DNA of 40,407 nucleotides from Gillisia marina (GCF_000258765.1 NZ_AJLT01000029.1:1-40407); one strand, 5' to 3'. Shown: positions 1 to 9,207, numbered from the stretch's first letter. The notes: generated from the sequence alone by a model not told the origin. Numbers and translations are program-made.

Positions 1-1549
1 ATTTCATGAAATTCTTTTTGAATGAGTTAGCAAGTTCCATTGCTTTTGCATCGTAAGACTCTTTATCGCTCCAAGTTTGCTTAGGGTTCAAAACCTCACT
101 AGGAACATTCTCACACTCTACCGGCATATTAAGACCAAATATAGGATGCTGAGTATATTCTACTTTTTCTAATTTACCATCCAATGCAGCTTCAATCATT
201 GCTCTGGTATATTTCAACTTCATTCTGCTACCAGTACCATAAGCTCCACCGGTCCAACCAGTGTTTACTAACCATACATTCACGTTAGCATCTTTCATCT
301 TCTTGCTTAACATTTCAGCATATTCTGCAGGATGTAAGGGCATAAAAGGCGCTCCAAAACACGCAGAAAAGTTTGGTTGTGGTTCATCTACTCCGGCCTC
401 AGTTCCTGCTACTTTCGCAGTATATCCACTCATAAAGTGATATGCAGCTTGGGCAGGAGTAAGTTTGCTAATTGGAGGTAATACACCAAAAGCATCGGCA
501 GTTAAGAAAAATATGTTTTTAGGATTTTCACCTATAGAAGGTTGTGCAATATTGTTAATATGGTGTATAGGATAACTTACACGTGTATTAGGCGTAATAG
601 ATGTATTGTCAAATTCCACATGTCCATCCGCATCCAAAATCACATTTTCCAAGATTGCTCCCGGCTTAATTGCTTTAAATATATCTGGTTCGTTTTCTTC
701 TGAAAGATTGATAACTTTTGCGTAGCATCCACCTTCAAAATTGAAAATAGTGTTTTCCTTAGTCCATCCGTGCTCGTCGTCTCCAATAAGTTTACGTTTT
801 GGATCTGCAGATAAGGTTGTTTTTCCCGTTCCCGAAAGTCCAAAAAAGATAGCAGTATCTCCATCTTTCCCTATGTTTGCTGAACAATGCATAGGAAGCG
901 TGTTCTTATGTACTGGAAGAATAAAATTCAATGCTGAAAAAATTCCTTTTTTGATCTCTCCAGTATATCCACTACCACCAATTAAAGCGATCTTTTTTGA
1001 GAAATTCAAAATAGAAAAGTTTGCTTGTCGAGTTCCATCTACTGAAGGATCTGCTTTAAAACCTGGTGCATTAATTACAATCCAATCTTCTTTAAAGTTT
1101 TCAAGCTCAGATTCCTCTGGTCTCAAAAACATATTATAAGCAAATAAATTAGACCATGGATATTCGTTAATCACACGAATATTTAAACGATAATTATCAT
1201 CTGCACATGCATAAGAATCACGAACGTAAATTTCCTTTTCAGAAAGATAGTCTACAACCTTGTCATAAAGCGCATCAAATTTATCAGATTCAAAAGGAAT
1301 ATTAATATCTCCCCACCAAACTTTATCTTTGGTCTCTTCATCTTTTACCAAAAAGCGATCTTTTGGTGATCTTCCGGTAAATTCACCTGTATTAACAGCT
1401 AAAGCACCAGTCGCAGACTCAACTCCTTGGTTGTTATCCAAAGTTATTTGATGTAATTCTTCTGGAGATAGTTGATAGTGAGCAGTAGCGTTGTTAATTC
1501 CGTATTTTTCTAACGATAACGATTTCGTAGTTTGCTTATTTGCCAACAT
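1..1549 (-). CDS. pckA: Phosphoenolpyruvate carboxykinase (ATP), 3' end cut by the window edge
   Basis: Converts oxaloacetate and ATP to phosphoenolpyruvate, CO2 and ADP in the cytosol, the entry step of gluconeogenesis from TCA intermediates and amino acids. I translated the minus strand from the ATG at 1547-1549: it stays open to base 1, giving 516 codons without a stop. The family is usually about 530-540 residues, so only the last few dozen are missing. The kinase P-loop GLSGTGKTT is at residues 237-245. The N-terminal substrate region has the family motif GEFTGRSPKDRF, and other PckA landmarks such as NTGWTGGAYGTG are present. The first residues are MLANKQTTKSLSLEKYGI. No Shine-Dalgarno is visible, but a TACTTTTG -7 box lies 32 nt upstream. 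It is the ATP-dependent, not the GTP-dependent, family. Confidence 0.97.
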   Translation of the reverse strand, partial: MLANKQTTKSLSLEKYGINNATAHYQLSPEELHQITLDNNQGVESATGALAVNTGEFTGRSPKDRFLVKDEETKDKVWWGDINIPFESDKFDALYDKVVDYLSEKEIYVRDSYACADDNYRLNIRVINEYPWSNLFAYNMFLRPEESELENFKEDWIVINAPGFKADPSVDGTRQANFSILNFSKKIALIGGSGYTGEIKKGIFSALNFILPVHKNTLPMHCSANIGKDGDTAIFFGLSGTGKTTLSADPKRKLIGDDEHGWTKENTIFNFEGGCYAKVINLSEENEPDIFKAIKPGAILENVILDADGHVEFDNTSITPNTRVSYPIHHINNIAQPSIGENPKNIFFLTADAFGVLPPISKLTPAQAAYHFMSGYTAKVAGTEAGVDEPQPNFSACFGAPFMPLHPAEYAEMLSKKMKDANVNVWLVNTGWTGGAYGTGSRMKLKYTRAMIEAALDGKLEKVEYTQHPIFGLNMPVECENVPSEVLNPKQTWSDKESYDAKAMELANSFKKNFMK

Positions 1550-1581
1550 AAAAGTTTAAGTTGTGTGTTTGTTTAGGCATA

Positions 1582-1589
1582 CAAAAGTA
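1582..1589 (-). promoter_or_regulatory. -7 promoter box of pckA
   Basis: Read on the minus strand this is TACTTTTG, an exact match to the Bacteroidota -7 consensus TAnnTTTG, ending 32 nt before the pckA start. I find no clean -33 TTTG at the expected spacing, so the call rests on the -7 box and its position. Confidence 0.6.
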
Positions 1590-1627
1590 AAGAAACTAAA
1601 ATTGATTGTTAGGAAAAACGTGCTAAT

Positions 1628-2017
1628 TTATTTCTTTTTTAACTTTATAAAATGAACCAATAGCCACGCCCAAGCTATAATCAATAAACTGCCACCCAAA
1701 GGTGTAGCCAATGCAATTACCTTAAAATCGAACGATGTTAAGGCATTTGTTGCCAACAAATAAATAGATCCGCTAAACAAAACAATCCCTATAACCAGTA
1801 AATAAAAAATCCCTTTAGAAAATTTTTGCCCAGTGGTTATAGTTAATCCTAATATCAGCAACAATAGAGAATGATAAATTTGATACTTTATTCCTATTTC
1901 CAATGAAATAAAGGAATCTGGAGATAATACAGGTTTTAATCCGTGAGTTCCAAAGGCGCCAATTACTATTCCTAAAAGCCCAAAAAGAAAGCCCGCGATA
2001 TAATATTTTCTCTCCAT
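1628..2017 (-). CDS. DUF423 family small integral membrane protein
   Basis: A 129-residue inner-membrane protein of unknown function. The sequence is almost wholly hydrophobic with four predicted membrane segments. It carries the DUF423 (YgdD-like) signature: a first helix running into GAFGTHGLKP and then KYQIYHSLLLL in the second. It ends in a short basic tail (FIKLKKK). The length is typical for the family (about 120-130). It is upstream of pckA on the same strand but separated by 78 nt containing a pckA promoter box, so co-transcription is possible but not required. The family assignment is from motif recognition; no biochemical role is established for it. Confidence 0.88.
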   Translation of the reverse strand: MERKYYIAGFLFGLLGIVIGAFGTHGLKPVLSPDSFISLEIGIKYQIYHSLLLLILGLTITTGQKFSKGIFYLLVIGIVLFSGSIYLLATNALTSFDFKVIALATPLGGSLLIIAWAWLLVHFIKLKKK

Positions 2018-2092
2018 TCTATAATTTTATTAGTCTAAACATTTAAGTACATTCGTCCTTTAACTTTACAAAACTAATTAAGAAAACTTAAT

Positions 2093-3467
2093 ATGCGACA
2101 AATATTAATAATTGGTGCCGGGAAGTCTACTTCGGTATTAATTTCCTACTTACTTAATAAATCTGAAACAGAAAATTTATTCCTTACCATTGGAGATCTA
2201 GATATAGAACACGCAAAAAAAATTAAGCCAGAATCACAAAAGATGTAAGGCTATAGAATTGGATGTTTTTAATAAAGAAAGTCGGGAATCTGCAATAAAA
2301 GATGCCGATATCGTGATTTCTATGTTGCCTGCAAGATTTCATATAGAAGCAGCTAAAGATTGTATTAAATACAAGAAATCCCTAGTCACTGCTTCTTATG
2401 TAAGCAAGGAGATGAAAGCATTAGATCAAGAAGTAAAAGAAAACGGTTTGGTCTTTATGAATGAGATTGGCGTAGATCCAGGAATTGATCACATGAGCGC
2501 CATGAAAGTGATAGACAGTATTCGTGATAAAGGTGGAAAAATGATCCTTTTTGAATCTTTTACCGGTGGATTGGTAGCTCCGGAAAGCGACACCAATCTA
2601 TGGAACTATAAATTTACCTGGAATCCAAGAAATGTGGTGGTAGCAGGACAAGGTGGCGTAGCTGAATTTATTCAGGAAGGAAAATATAAGTATATCCCTT
2701 ATCACCGTTTATTCCGAAGAACAGAATTTTTACAAGTAGAAGGCCATGGTAAATTTGAAGGATATGCCAATAGAAACTCCTTAGACTACCGAAGCATTTA
2801 CGGTTTGGAAGACATTCTTACCTTATATAGAGGAACTATAAGGAGAGTTGGGTTTAGTAAAGCCTGGAATATGTTTGTTCAGCTAGGCTTAACAGATGAC
2901 ACTTATACTATGCAGGACACCATGAATATGAGTTATAGAGATTTTATTAATTCTTTTCTTCCCTATTCTCCAACAGACAGTGTTGAGCTTAAGCTTCGAC
3001 ATAATTTAAAAATAGATCAGGATGATATTATGTGGGAGAAGTTGGTAGAGCTAGATCTTTTTAATAAGGATAAAAAAATAGGTCTAGATAATGCAACACC
3101 GGCCCAAGCACTTCAAAAAATATTATCAGACAAATGGACGCTTGCAGAAGATGATAAAGATATGATCGTGATGTATCATAAATTTGGATACGAACTTAAT
3201 GGCGAGAAAAAGCAGATAGATTCTACTATGGTATTAATTGGTGAAGATCAAACTACTACCGCTATGGCAAAAACAGTAGGTTTACCGGTTGCAATTGCAA
3301 CGCTAGCTATTTTGAATGAAAAAATAACAACTCCAGGAGTTCAAATTCCAATTTCAAAAGAAGTTTACACCCCAATATTAGAGGAGTTAGAATCTCACGG
3401 AATTGTATTTAAGGAAAAGGAAACAGAATATTTAGGTTATAATCCGTTTGGAGGAGTTGGGAATTGA
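2093..3467 (+). CDS. Saccharopine dehydrogenase family protein, interrupted by a one-base frameshift
   Basis: NAD(P)-dependent oxidoreductase of the LYS9/saccharopine reductase type, which acts between saccharopine and aminoadipate semialdehyde in lysine metabolism. The gene starts at ATG 2093 with a Rossmann motif (IIGAGKST) and, read straight, stops at 2246-2248 after 51 codons. The remainder is open to 3467 in another frame (402 residues from a TTG at 2259). Removing one A from the eight-A run at 2215-2222 joins the parts through ...EHAKKLSQNHKRCKAIELDV and gives 457 residues, the usual length for flavobacterial homologues. Removing one A at 2238-2241 would also work but gives a less familiar join. 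The substrate domain has the family's EIGVDPGIDHM. A one-mismatch -7 box (TAACTTTA, 2061-2068) lies upstream. An Lrp/AsnC regulator gene follows. Whether it degrades or makes lysine cannot be told from sequence. Confidence 0.88.
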
Positions 3468-3514
3468 TTAAAATAACAGTAAATTTTAAGCCCCAAACTT
3501 AACAACCTAACCAA

Positions 3515-3985
3515 ATGAAATATGTAGATGACCAAGTTACTATAGATGGTATAGACAAGACCATCCTTAACTATCTTATGGAAGATGCGCGAAAACCTAT
3601 TCTGGAAATTGCTAGAAGTATTGGAATAAGTGGCGCTGCCATACATCAAAGATTAAGAAAGTTAGAAAAAGCCGGATTAATAGAAGGCTCCAAACTCATG
3701 ATCAACCCAAGAGTTTTAGGTTACAAAACCTTGGCATTTGTGGGTGTTTTTTTAGATAAGGCCGTAAGTAATCCCCAAGCTGTAAAAAGGCTACGTGAAA
3801 TTCCTGAAGTTTTGGAATGCCACTATACCACAGGAAATTGGTCTATCTTTTTAAAGATTCTTTGTAGAGATAATGAACATCTAATGGGCGTTCTCAACAA
3901 AGACATTCAAGCTATAGATGGTGTCTCTAGAACAGAAACATTTATATCGTTGGATCAGCAAATTAAAAGGCAGATTAAAGTGTAG
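3515..3985 (+). CDS. Lrp/AsnC family transcriptional regulator
   Basis: A 156-residue DNA-binding regulator of the feast/famine family. The N-terminal winged helix-turn-helix spans about residues 12-65 (IDKTILNYLMEDARKPILEI, then IGISGAAIHQRLRKLEKAGL). The C-terminal RAM/ligand-binding domain, about residues 70-150, contains ECHYTTGNWSIFLKI, the part that usually binds an amino acid and drives oligomerisation. It lies 47 nt after the saccharopine dehydrogenase gene on the same strand, which suggests it senses an amino acid, possibly lysine, and controls that gene; this is inference from position. The gene is intact and of normal family length. A strong palindromic terminator lies downstream at 4158-4212. 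Confidence 0.93.
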   Translation: MKYVDDQVTIDGIDKTILNYLMEDARKPILEIARSIGISGAAIHQRLRKLEKAGLIEGSKLMINPRVLGYKTLAFVGVFLDKAVSNPQAVKRLREIPEVLECHYTTGNWSIFLKILCRDNEHLMGVLNKDIQAIDGVSRTETFISLDQQIKRQIKV

Positions 3986-4031
3986 TTCCTTTAAAATGTT
4001 GAATATCCGTTTCTTGTTCTAATAGTAATTT

Positions 4032-4124
4032 CGTCACCCTAAATTTATTTCAGGGTCTTAATACTTTATTGATTTACATTGTAATCAGATTCTGAAACTC
4101 CCGAAGTATCGGGACAGAGTTACG
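4032..4124. repeat. Composite palindromic intergenic repeat (REP-like)
   Basis: Two half-elements face each other. The left half (4032-4058) has CGTCACCCT ... TTTCAGGGTCT, itself folding through ACCCT/AGGGT. The right half (4087-4124) has AGATTCTGAAA, then the hairpin CCCGA-AGTA-TCGGG (4100-4113), then AGAGTTACG. The outer parts are imperfect inverted copies of each other (7 of 9 and 9 of 11 positions). This resembles the short palindromic elements scattered between genes in many Flavobacteriaceae. That family link is from memory and unchecked. Confidence 0.5.
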
Positions 4125-4157
4125 GCCATTTTCAGTTTAGTATACTTTATGGACAAA

Positions 4158-4212
4158 AAAATTAAACTAAAAGAGGCGTTGTAGTTTACAACGCCTCTTT
4201 TAGTTTAATTTT
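4158..4212. terminator. Bidirectional intrinsic terminator, 26-bp perfect stem
   Basis: Left arm 4158-4183 and right arm 4187-4212 are perfectly complementary around a three-base loop (GTT, 4184-4186). The core is AGAGGCGTTGTA. The arms begin with an A run and end with a T run, so the element can act on both strands. It sits between the convergent Lrp gene (plus) and the zinc-peptidase gene (minus), where a shared terminator is expected. Confidence 0.85.
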
Positions 4213-4214
4213 AA

Positions 4215-4250
4215 ATCCTGAAATATCTCCGAAAACTTTCGGGACAGGAT
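4215..4250. repeat. Palindromic element related to the 4032-4124 repeat
   Basis: Outer arms ATCCTG (4215-4220) and CAGGAT (4245-4250) enclose an inner hairpin CCGAAA-AC-TTTCGG (4229-4242) followed by GGACAG. The right half of the 4032-4124 element has the same architecture (TCTG...CCCGA..TCGGGACAGA), so the two look like diverged copies of one element. Confidence 0.5.
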
Positions 4251-4260
4251 AGCTATTTTT

Positions 4261-4947
4261 TTAATCCCTTCCTAAGTAAATACTCACAAAGTAAAGCAAG
4301 GTTGCTAGCGATCCAATAGCTGCTACCACATAAGTTCTAGCGGCCCATTTTAAGGAATCTTCTGCTGCATCGTGTTCCGCTGCGGTTAACATGTTTTCAT
4401 TTTCCAACCACACTAAAGCTCTTTTACTAGCATCATATTCCACCGGTAAGGTTACAAAACTAAATAATGTTCCCATTCCAAAAAGAATGATTCCCACCAA
4501 TAAAACAGTGCTTCCCAAAGCAGTAGTTGCCATTAAAACCAAACCTCCCATAATTACCCAAGTAGAAAGCTTAGATGCTACACTCACAACCGGAACGAGC
4601 TGACTACGCATTCCCAACCAGCTATATGCCTGCGCATGTTGCACGGCATGACCACATTCGTGAGCTGCTACAGCTGCTGCAGCGGCATTTCGTTGCGTAT
4701 AAACACCTTCACTTAAATTCACGGTTTTCTTTTGTGGGTTGTAATGATCTGATAACATTCCGGGAGTGGAAATTACTTTCACATCTGAGATCCCATTATC
4801 ATAAAGCATTTTTTCAGCAATCTCCTTTCCGCTCATTCCATTTTGAAGATGGACTTTCGAGTATTTTTTGAACTTGCTCTTTAACTTGTTGCTTACATAT
4901 AAACTCACTATAAATATGAGTCCGGCAATTATATAATATCCAATCAT
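4261..4947 (-). CDS. Membrane zinc metallopeptidase (YugP-like, Zn_peptidase_2 family)
   Basis: A 228-residue membrane-bound neutral zinc protease-like protein. Residues 1-20 form an N-terminal membrane anchor. The zinc-binding HECGH motif is at residues 96-100, followed by AVQHAQAYSWLGMRS. Three hydrophobic stretches occupy roughly residues 115-165 and 205-225, and a conserved PVEYDASKRAL sits near residue 170. This order matches PF04298, whose substrates are unknown. The start at 4947 is supported by a perfect TATATTTG -7 box 29 nt upstream. It is convergent with the Lrp gene and divergent from pyrH, so it is probably monocistronic. Confidence 0.92.
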   Translation of the reverse strand: MIGYYIIAGLIFIVSLYVSNKLKSKFKKYSKVHLQNGMSGKEIAEKMLYDNGISDVKVISTPGMLSDHYNPQKKTVNLSEGVYTQRNAAAAAVAAHECGHAVQHAQAYSWLGMRSQLVPVVSVASKLSTWVIMGGLVLMATTALGSTVLLVGIILFGMGTLFSFVTLPVEYDASKRALVWLENENMLTAAEHDAAEDSLKWAARTYVVAAIGSLATLLYFVSIYLGRD

Positions 4948-4976
4948 TTCTTTTTTATTTGATGTGTTTTACATTT

Positions 4977-4984
4977 CAAATATA
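4977..4984 (-). promoter_or_regulatory. -7 promoter box of the zinc peptidase gene
   Basis: Read on the minus strand this is TATATTTG, an exact TAnnTTTG match, ending 29 nt before the ATG. No clear -33 element is visible. Confidence 0.6.
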
Positions 4985-5145
4985 ACAAAAACCCAGCCAT
5001 TTTCGTGTGTGTCATTTTTACAACTAAATCAGTCAAAAACCTCTTGAAATAGGCTTCAGCAAGACCACAAACCTAAAATTATCTTAAAAATTAAAGCTTA
5101 AATATAATAGGACGTTAGAGATTCCTTTCAATTTAAGATATTGTC

Positions 5146-5153
5146 TATATTTG
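5146..5153 (+). promoter_or_regulatory. -7 promoter box of pyrH
   Basis: TATATTTG, an exact TAnnTTTG match, ending 23 nt before the pyrH ATG at 5177. It decides the start: an in-frame upstream TTG at 5141 would lie before the promoter box and so cannot be used from this transcript. Confidence 0.65.
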
Positions 5154-5176
5154 CAGCATTCAACTACAAAAAGGAT

Positions 5177-5884
5177 ATGCACTACAAAAGAATTCTTCTT
5201 AAATTATCAGGCGAAGCATTAATGGGCGACAGACAGTACGGGATAGATCCTGACCGTTTGGCAGAATATGCAAAGGAAATAAAAACTGTGGTAGCCAAAG
5301 GTGTGGAGGTAGCAATTGTTATTGGAGGAGGAAATATCTTTAGAGGTGTGGCCGGAGCAAGCAAAGGAATGGACAGAGTTCAAGGAGACCATATGGGAAT
5401 GCTTGCAACTGTTATTAATGGACTCGCACTTCAAGGATCTCTAGAAGATGCAGGAATACAAACAAGATTACAATCGGCTATCCAAATAAATGAAGTTGCA
5501 GAGCCTTTTATTAGAAGAAGAGCAATTCGTCACTTGGAAAAAGGGCGTGTTGTAATTTTTGGTGGAGGTACAGGAAATCCATATTTTACAACAGATTCTG
5601 CTGCCGTGCTTAGGGCGATCGAGATCCATGCAGATGTGATCTTGAAAGGAACCCGAGTAGATGGTATTTACACCGCAGACCCTGAAAAAGATAAAGAAGC
5701 GACAAAATTCGATTTTATCACCTTCGATGATGTAATTAGCAAAGGCTTAAAGGTGATGGATACAACGGCATTTACCCTTAGCCAGGAAAATGAATTACCA
5801 ATTATTGTATTTGATATGAACAATAAAGGGAATTTACTAAAGGTGGTTACCGGTGAGAATATTGGAACTAAAGTAAATTTATAA
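5177..5884 (+). CDS. pyrH: UMP kinase
   Basis: Phosphorylates UMP to UDP with ATP, the bacterial hexameric amino-acid-kinase-fold enzyme of pyrimidine synthesis. Translation from ATG 5177 gives 235 residues, the usual length, starting [17 protein letters not shown] with the phosphate-binding KLSGEAL loop. [10 protein letters not shown] lies at about residues 50-60, [13 protein letters not shown] at about 130-142, and [11 protein letters not shown], the conserved nucleotide region, near 165. An in-frame upstream TTG (5141) would add 12 non-family residues and falls on the promoter, so it is rejected. frr follows 80 nt downstream on the same strand, the pyrH-frr order found in many bacteria, so they are probably one transcript ending at the 6546-6614 hairpin. 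Confidence 0.98.
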   Translation: MHYKRILLKLSGEALMGDRQYGIDPDRLAEYAKEIKTVVAKGVEVAIVIGGGNIFRGVAGASKGMDRVQGDHMGMLATVINGLALQGSLEDAGIQTRLQSAIQINEVAEPFIRRRAIRHLEKGRVVIFGGGTGNPYFTTDSAAVLRAIEIHADVILKGTRVDGIYTADPEKDKEATKFDFITFDDVISKGLKVMDTTAFTLSQENELPIIVFDMNNKGNLLKVVTGENIGTKVNL

Positions 5885-5964
5885 GTTTAAAATTGAGACA
5901 TCCTGATATTTATTTGGAAGGAACGGAAAAACTAAACACATTGAGGCATTAAAGTTTTAATAAT

Positions 5965-6519
5965 ATGAACGAAGATTTAAAATTTATTCTAGAGAGTACA
6001 GAAGAGAATATGCACAACGCCATTAAGCATTTGGAAAAACAATTGCTTAATATTCGCGCCGGGAAAGCATCCCCTGGAATGCTTGGAAGCGTTATGGTAG
6101 ATTATTATGGTAGCATGACGCCATTGGCGCAAGTTGCGAACATCAATACGCCAGATGCTAGAACTCTTACAATACAACCATACGAGAAAAGCATGATCCC
6201 GAACATTGAAAAAGGAATTATGTATGCCAATCTTGGTTTTAACCCTATGAATAATGGTGAAAGTGTTATTATAAGCGTTCCGCCTTTAACTGAAGAGCGA
6301 CGTAAAGAATTAGCAAAGCAAGCAAAGGCTGAAGCTGAAGATGCTAAGATTGGAATTAGAAACGACAGAAAAGTTGCTAATAACGACATCAAAAAATTAG
6401 AGATCTCTGAAGACGAAACTAAAATTGCTGAAGAAAACATTCAGACCCTTACAGATACGTACATTAAAAAAGTAGATGCGATTTTTGAGTTTAAAGAAAA
6501 AGAGATTATGACCATCTAA
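5965..6519 (+). CDS. frr: Ribosome recycling factor
   Basis: Splits the post-termination ribosome together with EF-G, an essential step of translation. The 184-residue protein matches the family length (about 184-186). Its three-helix bundle starts with a long N-terminal helix, then NIRAGKASPGMLGSVMVDYYG, the diagnostic region leading into the small beta domain (PLAQVANINTPDARTLTIQPY). It ends with the two long charged helices (LTEERRKELAKQAK onward). It is intact and in the pyrH-frr arrangement. No Shine-Dalgarno is apparent before the ATG. Confidence 0.98.
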   Translation: MNEDLKFILESTEENMHNAIKHLEKQLLNIRAGKASPGMLGSVMVDYYGSMTPLAQVANINTPDARTLTIQPYEKSMIPNIEKGIMYANLGFNPMNNGESVIISVPPLTEERRKELAKQAKAEAEDAKIGIRNDRKVANNDIKKLEISEDETKIAEENIQTLTDTYIKKVDAIFEFKEKEIMTI

Positions 6520-6545
6520 ACCTAAGATCGTCTTAAAATATATTC

Positions 6546-6614
6546 AAATCGGCTTTAGAATATTATATTTGGCTTCACCTAGCTATTATAACTATTTTTA
6601 AAGCCGATTTTTTT
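6546..6614 (+). terminator. Long-loop intrinsic terminator after frr, with a promoter box in its loop
   Basis: A 12-bp perfect stem, AAATCGGCTTTA (6546-6557) with TAAAGCCGATTT (6599-6610), encloses a 41-nt loop and is followed by a T run (6608-6614). It lies 26 nt after the frr stop. The loop contains TATATTTG (6564-6571), the likely -7 box of the next gene. Confidence 0.6.
6564..6571 (+). promoter_or_regulatory. -7 promoter box of the DUF5686 gene
   Basis: TATATTTG, an exact TAnnTTTG match, inside the loop of the frr terminator and 72 nt before the downstream ATG at 6644. A start site here would give a transcript lacking the left stem arm. The longer leader makes this assignment less sure than the others. 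Confidence 0.45.
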
Positions 6615-6643
6615 GTCAGCAATCCAGAGGAATCAATAGATTT

Positions 6644-9111
6644 ATGCGAATACTTTTCACCCTAGCTTTATTTATTATTTCATGTGCAAACCTTATTGGT
6701 CAAAACACTTTAAATGGGAAGGTAATAAGTGCAGAAAATGCCACCCCTTTAGCATATGCAAGTGTAAAGGTTTCAGAGAAAAAACAAATTCTTACAAATA
6801 TAGATGGAAGCTTCAGCTTACAACTGAAGCCACAAGATTCTATAATTTCCGTTTCTTATATCGGCTTTACCGAAAAAAAAATAACAGTTACCAATTTTTC
6901 AGATTTCTACCTTATAAGATTAGAGCCTTTTACAGAAGATCTTTCAGCTGTGATGCTTTATTCTGAAGAAAACCCTGCAGATAAAATTGTTCGGAAGGCT
7001 ATTGAAAACAAAGATCGAAACGACCCGGAAAAAGCTTTGAATAGCTTCAACTACAAAAGCTATAATAAGTTCATAATAGATAATGAATCCTCTGGAATTC
7101 TATCTGAATCTGACACTTCTAATATTGAAATTAGAACGATCATCAATAAAGGTCGTGCTTATCTTTCAGAAAAAACTGCGATTCATTATTTTAACAAGCC
7201 AAACGAACGCAAAGAACTTGTAGCAGGAATTAAAACAGCAGGTTTTAACAAGCCTGTTTATGATGTGCTGGCATTAAAAGCAGAGCCTCTTTCCCTGTAC
7301 AAAAAAGATTATCAACTTTTTGATACCGACTATGCAGGACCACTTGCAAAGGTACATTCAGGAATTATTCTTTTAAAATTTTAGACACTACAACAATTGA
7401 GGGCAGGCCTTCTTATATGATATATTTTAAACCCAAAAGGGAGAAAAAAGTTGCCGGACTAGAAGGTGTTTTATATCTGGACACAACAAGCTTTGCCATT
7501 CAAAAAGCAACTGCGCAACTGTTGGGAGCTGTAAAACTGACAGTGAACCACAACTATAAGTATTATAGCAATCAAGATTTATGGTTTCCAAGCGATCAAA
7601 ATATCACCTTAAAACCCGGCACAGGAGGTAAAGATATTTCAGTTTTTGGAGGAAGTATTTCCCTTGGAACCGTGCAACGCAAAAAATCTGTAATGAATAC
7701 CATAATTAAATCTGGGGAAGTAGCTCCCGATTTATTTTTGGAATCTACAAGCGTTAATTATGAGGTTCAGTTTAATAAAGATGAAGTCCCTCCCAAATAT
7801 GCTGCAGCCATAAATGTTTTACAGGATGCTAGTGAAAAGTCAGTTAATTACTGGGAAGCCAATCGAAAAATTCCATTTACTATAAAAGATGAGCTTACTT
7901 CCAAAAAAGTAGACAGCCTAATTAGATCCGGAGATATCGAGCGAAAGATTCGAGTAAAAAAAGCCATTTCCAACGGGCGTATTCCTGCCGGTTTTTGGGA
8001 TTTTGATATCAGCAAGTTTTTTAAATACAATAATTACGAAGGAATTCGTTTAGGAGCCGGAGGTAACACCAATGCCAGTTTTTCTGAAAAAATAAGACTG
8101 CACGGGTATCTTGTTTACGGTTTTAAAGATGCGAAATTCAAATACGGAATTGGCGCCGGAACTTTGTTAAGAAAGCGAACAGATACTTGGCTGGATATAA
8201 AATACAGCGATGACATTCGTGAAGTTGGAAGCTATAAATACTTAAAAGGCATCAATGATTTCTCGATTTTAGAACCCCGATTTGTAAATATTAGTTTCTA
8301 CTATAAATATCAAGCGTTACAAGCTGGCTTGACTCATAGATTCACTCCAAAATTAGAAACAGAATGGGTGATTAATAGAAGTGATATTACTCAAATAGGC
8401 GACTACGGTTTTATAAATAATAATGAATTATTTACAGATTACACCATTTCTGAGGCAACCCTAGGTTTCCTATATCGCCCTTTTAGCACCTTTTTAAACA
8501 CCCCGGAAAGCAACCAGATCATCAATAAAGGGTATCCGCAATTTACCGGGCAAGTATCAAAAAGTTTTTCGAATATTTTAGGTGGCGATTTCGATTTCAC
8601 CAAAGTTGGATTAAAAGTAGAATATCAGGTAAACAGGTTGGATCTTTCGAACACCCAATTTACGCTAGAGGGAAATTATGCTTTTGGAGATGTGCCTTTA
8701 ACTCACGCTTTTCATGCCTTCCCAAACAACCCCAATAAGGCTGAAATTTTTAATAGATTCTCCATCGCCGGAAAAATCAGTTTTGAAACGATGTATTTCA
8801 ATGAATTTTTTAGCGATCGTCAAGCCGCATTGCATATAAGGCATCAGTTTAGTCCCATTCGAATAACAGACACCTACAAGCCCGAACTTGCGTTGCTCAA
8901 TAGATTTGTAATTGGAAACTTTGACGATATTGAAGCACATCAGAATATAGAATTCAACTCCCTAAAACACGGGTTTTCTGAAGCTGGTTTAGAAATCAAT
9001 AAATTGCTTGGTGGCTTCGGACTTAGTTTCGCGTACAGGTATGGAGCTTATCATTTGCCGACTTTTAAAGAGAATTTCTCATTTAAATTCACCTTGAAGC
9101 TTAAGATTTAG
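6644..9111 (+). CDS. DUF5686 outer-membrane protein with carboxypeptidase-regulatory-like domain, interrupted by a frameshift
   Basis: Function unknown; probably a large outer-membrane beta-barrel linked to surface-structure or TonB-type systems of Bacteroidota. The N terminus has a signal peptide ending near SCANLIGQ, then a CarboxypepD_reg-like beta sandwich at about residues 20-95 (NGKVISAENATPLAYASVKV). The rest is the DUF5686 domain with barrel-like alternating strands, ending in an aromatic-rich FSFKFTLKLKI strand. Read straight it stops at 7384, and the rest is open from 7351 to 9111 in another frame. Adding one A to the AAA at 7348-7350 (GCA AAA GGT) joins them as PLAKGTFRNYSFKILDT and gives 822 residues, a normal family length. 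An indel error is the likely cause. The MMPL gene follows after 124 nt. Confidence 0.85.
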
Positions 9112-9207
9112 CAAGTAAATCGCCTTACTTAAAATTAAATCTAAAGCCTTAGAGAGAAGCAACAGGGAATTAAACATTCAATGAGGGATTAATACAGCGG
9201 CTTTTCT

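Noticed and set aside
4575..4871. Plus-strand open frames across the zinc-peptidase gene
   Set aside because: They are antisense to a well-conserved metallopeptidase and have no family features or promoter.
7417..9111. A separate outer-membrane protein starting at 7417
   Set aside because: The frame is open further upstream to 7351 and continues the DUF5686 protein after adding one base; there is no promoter or leader for a second gene.
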